Origin: Tigriopus japonicus
Lineage: Eukaryota; Arthropoda; Copepoda; Harpacticoida; Harpacticidae
Reading direction: 5' to 3'
Assembly: GCA_010645155.1 (NCBI GenBank)
Contig: CM021321.1
Location: 2,940,656-3,004,655 of the forward strand
Length of the DNA: 64,000 nucleotides
The notes below the pieces were generated by a model that saw only the letters and a program-made list of their open reading frames with translations, ran no database searches and was not told where the DNA came from. The first letter of the stretch is position 1. Each line of letters starts with the position of its first letter. Positions 56,167 to 64,000 of the stretch are shown one piece after another. Position numbers and translations under genes: made by a program.

Positions 56167-58730
56167 ATGTATTTGTATTTGTATGTATTTCTTGGACTCA
56201 CTCAGTAAAAGAATAAAGAAAATAGAGAAATATGTGTTAATGTGAGACCCAAGCAATCCCCTTAAGCCATAAGGCTTGTTTTCAAGAGGATTTTTTGAAC
56301 TGGCATGAAAGATCCTTTATGGCTTTATGGCTTTATGGATTGTGAGTTTCATCCCGCTATTACAGGCGGAAATTGCTTATCTGCCATACCTTTCACCGCA
56401 GATTCCTTGAACTTATGCCTTTTGATCTTTATTGGCGGTGGAATCACTTGGTTGATGGAACAAGATGTGAAATATCTTATATTTCAATTTGTATTCACGG
56501 CTAACACTTACTACACGATGCTACTAAAAGAAGTGTTGGAGCAAAACAATGATTAAGGAAAAGGAAAGCAAGACCATAAAGGATGTATCTGTGGATTCTT
56601 TCTTCCGTGAGTGGGGCCATAATTGTCCGGTCGGACTCCGTAAAGGTTTTAAATTCCGAAATCGACCAATCAATGATTGGAATTGTTGGCAAGGTTGGTT
56701 TGCCAAGTTTGGCTGAGAAAGGTTACTCCACGGAAATTGTTGTTTCTGTCAAATGGCTCGAGACTTTCGATCAGATCTTTCTTAGTTCCGATGACCTGAG
56801 CACGATGACTTTGAAGCTCGTGCTTAAATTTCTCAACCCATTACAATACATGGTGTGACATTTTCGCCTCGGCTCTTGCAAGCTACGGAAAAAAATATTC
56901 CACGTACAGTTCTTTCGATTCTAGTTTATTTACGTTCCCTACCGGTGGCATATTCTGTAAAAGTGCTTTTTCAGTTACATATTATGTGCAAATTTGTCAA
57001 TTTTTTGACCATAATTAATGGTTCAACAAGATATATTCATCAAATTCATTTCATTCTAAGAGGATAGTTACAATTTGAGATCTCAAATCTAGTATGAATT
57101 CCTTGGGAAAACACTCCTCTCGACCTGTCAAGTGAGGCGACATCTACATACGTTTGACTTGATTCAACTTCAACAGCTGTATTCAGTACGAACTAGTGAT
57201 GTGAAATCTGGGCTTGGGCAAGTTTTTTCACGGGAGGTTGCAAGGTAGGGTCACCTAATGGAGATTTTGTGCTTTGTTAACTAACTCAAGCAAACACAAA
57301 TTTGAGGTTAATTTGCAACCCTGATCCAAAGTTACAAAAGTCAGGGGCGCGTTTCAGTGCTTCTTAATGAAAAATCGGTTTATGAAGATAGTAGTGATGT
57401 GACTTGGGCGCTTGGGCAAGCTTTTTTTCGTGACATCGTATACCGGGGTCGCCAATTTACCTTCAGTGAAATGGTATTCCCTTCTGCCTACCTATTTTTC
57501 CTCATCGAATTCAACCCACAAATGATAGACGGTGAGGGCTAATTGGCAGACCTAGTTGGGCAACCTATCGTGAATATGATTGAAGATTGGATTGTTTCCA
57601 TCACTAGTACGAACATCCCATTGGAAATACGTTCACTACGATCAAGCTAAATGTGATTAGTCAAGGAGATGATTAGTTAAATGGATTTCCAAGGAATGAC
57701 TTATGTTTTGGAGATTTAGAAAGTCAAGAAATTTACTCAACCTTATTACATTCAGCTATCTCTTCAAATCCCTTCGAGCATGTGGAGTGTTTCAATCTAC
57801 TATATTGAGACTATGCATGAGAACATCATTCCTTTACATATCATTTTATTTTAGATTGATCATTCCCTTTTTCTATAATCAATAAATGAGATTTCCTGTA
57901 CTTTAAAAAAAAGTCATTCTGCTAATGCACGATTTAATATTCAGTATATAAAGCTTTTTGAAGAGAGGCCTTTTTCAGGGCACCGAGTTTAAGATCCTAC
58001 ATATACCAAACGAAGACTGATGGGCAACAAATGTAATAAAATGAAGTAGCCTGATCAGGTTGCGGGGAGTAAGTTATTGTTTTGTCGCGGTTCTGTTGTT
58101 TTGCATAATTTTTTATCCTGTTTGCATGATTCGATAGCTAAAAGGAACAAAAATGAACTTTAAGCTTGAAAGCATTTAGCCTCATTGAACTAGAAACTGG
58201 GCACTATTAGGGACATACTTCAAAGTGGATAAAAACATAAGGACGAAGCCCTAAAAATATGAATAAAAGGTCAATTTATAACTAGTAAATGAAAAAATAC
58301 GAGGTCCGTGTGAGAAAGCAAATCAATGTTGCAAATTTCAATCAAAGTTCAAATTCAACCTCAGGAATATTTCTACATTATTTCAAAGAACGAACAGAAG
58401 AAAAAAATTAACCTTAAACACTAAGCTTTATCTCCTAACACACTACTTTATGCTTTATTTATATTTCAAAATCAAAAGTGAGAAATGTAGAAGGAACAGT
58501 TTTATCTGTAATTGACAAAACTGCGCTTCGTATGATTTGGCTAAAAAAATGACAAGTTTCTTTAGTTCTTTCCTATGGGTTTCACATCTTTTCCATTACT
58601 GAAAAATCATGGGCGTATTAATAGGCTAAAAGTGCAATTAATGAAACGTGAAAGAACGATGCTCGTCAGAAAGGAGGCAACGCAAAATATTGGCGAAAAA
58701 CTCGCAACCTCACAATCCTTCTAGTTTCAG
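56167..58730. other. mostly non-genic stretch, weak coding hints
   Basis: The frame 56583-56858 (plus) has a protein-like composition (QSMIGIVGKVGLPSLAEKGY), but no start or splice context that I trust. A (TTTATGGC)n run lies at 56317-56337. Possible inverted ends GAACTAGTGATG near 57194 and CATCACTAGTACGAAC near 57599 could mark another small element. Upstream exons of the gene at 58731 may be here. Confidence 0.35.
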
Positions 58731-59576
58731 GTCTACTTTCGATGTCCAAGAGATCTGGAGAATATTCGGTTCCATACGAGAAATGGAACGCCCTAGCTTT
58801 GAAGCGTGCCACTACTATTGATGCCTTAAAGCTCATTGACAACGACATATATTCAACACTTCAAGGTAAGATTTAGTTAACTCATTATATGTGTGTATAC
58901 TGTAAGATCCTCAACAATGAAGTCTCAAAATAATTTTGAGCTGAGAAACATGAACCAACATGGCCACTTGGTCTTAGATTTGGGCAAGGAGGACGGTATT
59001 ACTTGGAGTGGGATCGAGCGGGGGCGCGTTACTGCGTCATAGAATGCAAAAGAAAATCTTTTTTTGTATCTTTTTTTCAACATTTTACAGTCTTCTTTTG
59101 GCTTTAGAACCCCAATTAGGTGCTAAAAACAAAGACAGAGAAGAACATTCAAATCATTGTACAAAGGGAAAAATGTCTTAGAACTATCCCAATGATAAAA
59201 ACAATGTTGCTTTCAACAAAAGATGGACAATCTCTATCACAAAGCAAGACAGTAGATCAGGAGTTTGAAGATTTCTGACTTAACACAATGAAACAACACA
59301 GTTTGAGTTCTTTGAGAGACATCAATTGGACATCAAATGATTGCTCATTGAATCCTTGTGGACTTTTGTTTTATGACCTATGTCAATAAAACGACATTAA
59401 CTCGAATTATATAGGATTTCTTCATTAACTCCAGGCTATCACGCAGGAAAATTCACACCAACGCAGTAACGCGCCCCCGCTCGATCCCACTCCAAGTAAT
59501 ACCGTCCTCCTTGATTTGGGACATTTTTTCCCAGGAATACTTTACGACTCTTTGTTTGAATATCAATCGAGTTTTG
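58731..59576 (+). CDS. two internal exons of an unidentified gene, split by a MITE-bearing intron
   Basis: Exon 58731-58865 (acceptor TAGTTTCAG, donor CAAG/GTAAGA) reads LLSMSKRSGEYSVPYEKWNA, then LALKRATTIDALKLIDND and IYSTLQ. Exon 59535-59576 (acceptor TTTTTCCCAG, donor TTTTG/GTGAGA) reads ILYDSLFEYQSSF. Both are flanked by phase-1 introns, so they join in frame. The intervening intron is 669 bp, of which 536 bp is a MITE plus its target duplication. The phase would also fit the exon at 63251, so these may belong to one gene. No domain is recognised. Upstream exons and the start codon are not found. Confidence 0.5.
58985..59513. mobile_element. MITE with perfect 53-bp terminal inverted repeats
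   Basis: The 529-bp element has inverted repeats at 58985-59037 and 59461-59513 that are identical over 53 bp (starting CAAGGAGGACGGTATTACTT). It is flanked by a 7-bp duplication ATTTGGG (58978-58984 and 59514-59520). No transposase frame is present. The termini and the 7-bp duplication do not fit a common superfamily cleanly. Confidence 0.92.
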
Positions 59577-59700
59577 GTGAGAATAATGATCTTTTCATGC
59601 GATTTACGGTAATGTTTTGTTCACTTCATAGAGCAAGAAGCACTGAACTCTTGGAGAGGGAGACTAACGGTGAGAATAATGATTTCCAGAAGGATTAATT

Positions 59701-60018
59701 CAATTGCGTTCTTCTGCAAACGAGACCTGGATTGGATTCATTAGACTACGTATTTCAATTTTTTGCTCAATCGAATGCCAGAGCGAAAAGTTATGCCTTC
59801 TGAAACTTATGTCAAACTTATGTATCTCGGCTTTGCACTAAACTTTGAAAGTGCATAACTTTTGACTCCGACGTTCGATTGAGCCGAAAATTGAAATACG
59901 TGTTTAAGTCAACCTAGACCAGGTCTCATTTGCGGAAGAACGTAATTGATTTGTACCTACTGGAAATGATTTTTCTTTTTGTTAGCCTCCCAGTCCAATG
60001 AAACTAAGTGGTTCTTGC
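59701..60018. repeat. dispersed foldback repeat, copy 2
   Basis: The left arm (CAATTGCGTTCTTCTGCAAA onward) and right arm (complement CAATTACGTTCTTCCGCAAA onward) are about 97 bp each and mostly complementary. The outer right part, including CCTCCCAGTCCAATGAAACT, matches the complement of 15924-15960. It is therefore one family with 15924-16275. Confidence 0.72.
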
Positions 60019-63000
60019 ATAGAGTAAAGAAATATACAAGTTGGCATCAACAATTTTCACATATGGACTATTCACGTTATGAAGAGTTGGCTGTTTCTTT
60101 GTCAAAGTTGAAAATTATTGAGGATGGTTAATGTAAGTATGTTTTCGTGAATAGTTTCGACAGTTGAAGTAATGAGAAACCGAGGAAAAAATTGGAAAAA
60201 GAACCAGAAAAACTGGAGGAAGGAAAAGCTCTTAATTACTAGGTTTCTTGTAATTATATGAATTGAAAAGAGAACCAGATGCAAGTAGCTTTAAAAAGTC
60301 GGCCTTAATGGGATTCTTGCTTTCCTACCTCAAAAACTCAGAATCGTCTCAAAGCTTTTATTTGAAAACCAGGAAGCTCAAAGTTACGAAAAGCTCACGA
60401 AAAGGGATTCAAAGGAATTTCAATGACGAAAGGTCTACTTCAGAGAAGTATCTTTTGAACAAGGACATCGCTTTAAAACGGCCTTTTCTTTTCGATAATT
60501 GTGTCTTCTAGGTAAAAGGGTCTAAAAAGGCTTTCTGGCGATTGAAAGGGGATTTAGTGGTTTCCGTCGGAAATGGGTACGCACAGAGAAATTAAGCACA
60601 GATGTTTCAGTTTTGACAACGCCCAAAAGTACCCTCTGCGAGGGAATGCCTACAACTATTATGCAATGTTGTGTTGAGTGACAAAGCTCTCAGAGGACGT
60701 TATCGGTTGGGTATATTAGCGCTTTCCTTTGTATTGATTATCAAAGCATTGTCAAGGCAAATTTAAAAAAAAATGATGCCGGTGACATCTAGAAGGGGTG
60801 GATTAAAGCACTGCTGTCTTTGTCCGTCCACTCAGCTGGAGTTAAATACACTGAAATTCTTTGTTTGTGTATGTAAAGATTTACATGCAAGAAGGAGCGG
60901 CATGAATTTGTGGTGAAAGGTCATGTGAATACAAGTTGTTAAACTTTGATGCCAAGTTGGATGCAATCGTGTTTGTTTCAAACAGTATTTACCGTTCCTT
61001 TTTGTGCCTATTTTGTTCTCAATACATTTTTACGGTTTCCTGTCATTTCCTGTATTTTGCGATTCCAATTATAAATCAAAAATGCATCCCAATTAAAGTA
61101 ACGCCCTCATTGGATCAGTCAGCATCTAATGAAACAAGAGGTTTATTGGTGATTGACCAAAAGCACTTTCAAGAGAAATTTCATAGAGGTCAATGTTGGG
61201 TTGGTTAAAGCTTGGAGTAAACAAAGGCAATAAATGGTATCATGGATAAAAGCGTTTCAGATAAAAATGAAGAGGTTCCGATTAATTACAGATTTATGCG
61301 CTATGAACAATCTTAATTATATTCTAAATCGTTATTCTTCAAGAGTACAAATGTCGATCTTTTGTTCCTTTTCGAACCTACACTTGATTAGGGCTAATAG
61401 GACAAGTATTCATCCACGCGGCGGTTCCATTTGTTTTATGAGTGTTTGCTCTAATGCCAAGACGATTTATGACATCTTTCGATGTCAGATTGGCATTAAG
61501 GAAGGTGATTTGTAATGGTGTATATTTTTAGCAGTTCTAAAACTAGGTTCAAAATTTCCAAAAAAATTAAGCATGCATAATTAACATGTTCACATTTTGA
61601 AAACTACATAAAGCTAGCAAAAGGTCCTTACTCATGACGAGATAATTTTAATCGAAGCTTAAGTACGAGTCACTAGATGGAGAACAATCGGCAAAGTCTC
61701 CCATTTGAAAGCTTCCCTGAACTAAAACTTGTCACCAAACCTGTAGCTTATATCTTCAAATTTATTTCTCTTCAAAACATAAAATCATGTTGAGTGATTT
61801 ATAATCACTGATTATGAAGTATGACCAAATATTTCACAAAAGTGGCCACAAATATATGTATTAAACGTACCTAATACGGGCAAACGGGAAAAAGCGCAAA
61901 AAAACAGACTTTTTGTGACCAAAATTTGCATAAAACCAAATGATCAAAATCGCAAATGAACTCCATAAAAACGAAAAAAGACAAACTTCTCATACATATT
62001 TGAATACTTTCTTGTCTTCTTCTCTTTCAATTTTGAAGAGCAAGATTTTAGATATTGATGGTGTTAACCAAATTACTCTAGCCTACCTTAGAAGTTTTAG
62101 TGATTCCCAAAATGACAAAAAGAAAGGTTTTTTTTAATGCCTGAGCATTAAGCAAATAAAAATATAGCGCATACGCTTAATGAAAAGGTAAGCAAACTGG
62201 TAAGAAGACATCCATCCCCCCGATTTGTGTTCACAATAATAGTTGGATAAAAAGATACTCGATTTAAAGATAACTTCAAGCATCGTTTTTATAACAAAAA
62301 CTATACTAGAAAGAATTGACATTCAAAAATGTTGTTGTTCACAAAAACCAGTTATATATTAAGGTACAATTGTGCCCTCAAAATATGAGAAGACCAATTT
62401 TCATTGAGATTTCCGCCATTCTTGTTTTATTTACATTAATTGCCTGAACCTTTGTGATGAGTGTTAAAAAATATTTTTCTTTGACATCTGAAAAAATATT
62501 TCAACAGTTTACATTTTTCAAAAACAAATTGCATATTTTCAGTAATTTGAATATGTTAGGCCAAAATTTTCAAACAAAAATGACAAATCAATGAGGAAAG
62601 TGCAAAAGGGCAAAAAAAGTTTTTGCCAAAAATCTTTTTGCACTTTATGCAATTTATACAATTTTCACTTTTTTCACTATTTTCACTTTATACAATATGC
62701 CTTGGTAATTGCTTCAATACAAAATTGGAGCATTCCAGTGGCTCCTTTGGTGCCATTTGAAGGTTCAAATTAGTGATAGTTTATTATCTGCTCAACAGAT
62801 ATTCATGCAGTTTCGTTTCAACTCAACTGAAAAGAACCCTTTTGTTAGGTGTTTGGAAACCCTGGAGATTAACTAGCTAGAGAGAGAAACGAGTTTTAGT
62901 TGTCGACTGTCTTTCGATAGAAATACATGTGTTGGTTCTGCCGTACATAGCACCTTTCAATAGCTATCAATATGGTTTTGAAAAGTACATTTGCTTTTAT

Positions 63001-63250
63001 TGATTTTAAGTGAATTGAATATAATTATTTGGCCCAATTTGAAATACAGTATACACCTTAACAAAACATCTTCATTATGACATTTTGACATCGAAAAACG
63101 TTATTAGTAATTTTAGCATTTAGGCAAACACATAAGCCAAAGTTTGAACCACCGTGTCCAATTAGCGTCACGTGCATTCCAAGAAGTCACTTGATCATCA
63201 TTACATGACAACGTCGTAGTTGTCGTCCAATTAATCAGAAGTACTTTCAG
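60019..63250. other. AT-rich stretch, probable intron
   Basis: No gene is supported. The open frame 61234-61515 contains a possible exon (about 61288-61504, cysteine-rich, phase 1 at both ends), but the donor GAAG/GTGATT is weak and nothing is recognised. If the exons at 58731 and 63251 belong together this is one intron. Confidence 0.4.
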
Positions 63251-63716
63251 ACCTCCAAACGTCGACAGATGAAGCTCGATTTGCCATCAGAAAAACAACC
63301 AAGTTATCCAATGTGAGATCATTCACTTACGGCATCACCACCATCTTGGCTTCTTTCTTTTTAATCGAATTTGCCTTGGACGGCGTAGATCGAACCAGTC
63401 TCACACGTGGTCAACAACTCAATGTGGCTGGCAATTTGGGATTTGCCTATGGGTATGATTGGAGTTATATTTTCAATACGGCTTGACTTGTAAACCAAAT
63501 TTTTTATTATCAGATATGGTGGTCCTTATATTCTGGATGGTCAATTAAGTAACGGCGACCCTGGTTGCGGAGTTGAGGAACTTAGGGATACCTTGGGACC
63601 CATCTGGAACATGCTACAAAAGTATAGTAGTTTGTATGATGCTGATGGAAGTGTAGGCGTGGATCTTTTATTAGAAGACATGGAAGATCCTATTATCGCC
63701 AGAACAATGATAAAAG
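63251..63716 (+). CDS. two internal exons of an unidentified gene
   Basis: Exon 63251-63452 (acceptor GTACTTTCAG, donor TATGG/GTATGA) and exon 63514-63716 (acceptor TTATTATCAG, donor AAAAG/GTAGGT) join in phase 2. They encode about 135 residues. One hydrophobic stretch (SFTYGITTILASFFLIEFAL) could be a membrane segment or signal anchor. It is followed by a glycine-rich part (NLGFAYGYGGPYILDGQLSN) and an acidic part ending MEDPIIARTMIK. Base composition is higher in GC than the flanks, as expected of coding DNA. The gene continues to the right (phase-1 donor). No family is recognised. It may be the continuation of the exons at 58731-59576. Confidence 0.6.
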
Positions 63717-64000
63717 GTAGGTGAAGGGTATGTAATGAGCAGAGAAGGGCAAAAGGTGCAAGAAAAACTAACAAAAATGCAACCAAAAAGTGTTCAAAAA
63801 TTGGCTAACAGTGCAAGAAAAGGTTTAAAAAAAATGAAATTGTCACCCTTTACAGATTTTTTTTAAATTTCTTCAAAATCATGTCACCATCGGGAATAAC
63901 CGCAGGTTCGTCCATTTAATTTGTCATAGCCCTGACTAGTTCTGACGTGTTTCGAGTTGTATTTTTGGCAGTTTTGCCATTTTGGTTTTTTGGGTCAAAA
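63717..64000. other. start of the next intron of the unidentified gene
   Basis: AT-rich sequence after the donor at 63717; nothing further is seen before the window ends. Confidence 0.45.

Noticed and set aside
54879..56201. 440-codon reverse transcriptase as a single gene
   Set aside because: The 9-bp target duplication and the mixture of two LINE motif sets show that it is a chance in-frame junction.
56583..56858. Coding exon on the plus strand
   Set aside because: The composition looks protein-like, but no acceptor or donor in a consistent phase is convincing.
59985..60131. Possible exon after TTGTTAG with 49 codons, in phase with the exon at 59535
   Set aside because: Its first part is the edge of a dispersed repeat that also occurs in reverse at 15924-15960, and it ends in a stop without a good poly(A) context.
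61288..61504. Cysteine-rich phase-1 exon
   Set aside because: The donor is weak and composition is like the surrounding AT-rich DNA. It is left as a possibility only.
1..64000. CRISPR arrays, operons or other prokaryotic features
   Set aside because: None are seen; introns and animal-type transposons show that this is nuclear eukaryotic DNA.

Overview
The window is eukaryotic, from an arthropod-like animal genome. Genes are split by GT-AG introns, intergenic DNA is AT-rich, BEL/Pao, Ty3/gypsy and several non-LTR retrotransposons are present, and there are hAT-type and other foldback MITEs and tRNA-derived SINEs. A crustacean such as a copepod is my guess only. Two assembly gaps (18784-18909 and 43662-43761) are present.

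Left part (1-28.6 kb). The N-terminal exon of an SLC46-family (folate/heme-type) MFS transporter runs off the left edge on the minus strand. A cell-surface immunoglobulin protein is then spread over 20 kb on the plus strand in eight coding exons that join in phase. It comprises a signal peptide, an acidic tyrosine-rich stretch, three Ig domains and a hydrophobic GPI-type tail. Its large introns are full of transposon debris. It converges tail to tail on a two-exon minus-strand gene encoding a DEDDh (PML/TREX-like) exonuclease fold whose first two catalytic motifs look lost; the two poly(A) signals lie about 25 bp apart.

Middle part (28.6-45 kb). This is a retrotransposon block. A very young BEL/Pao element (LTRs differing by one base in a T run) sits about 330 bp upstream of the exonuclease start. 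It is followed by inverted fragments of Ty3/gypsy elements and a second BEL/Pao element on the minus strand with an unbroken 1576-codon pol frame. That second element appears to have landed in a gypsy integrase.

Right part (45-64 kb). Two head-to-tail paralogous genes encode small seven-transmembrane proteins of 320 and 325 aa. They share a three-exon structure, identical intron phases and a middle exon of exactly 306 nt. They look like a divergent GPCR family without the usual DRY/NPxxY motifs and are my best candidate for an undescribed gene family here. Beyond them lie a CR1-like LINE fragment, an I/R1-like LINE interrupted by a second LINE with a 9-bp target duplication, and a perfect 53-bp-TIR MITE inside an intron of an unidentified gene. 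Further exons of an unidentified gene run off the right edge.

Exon joins and family calls come from reading the sequence and need transcript or database confirmation.
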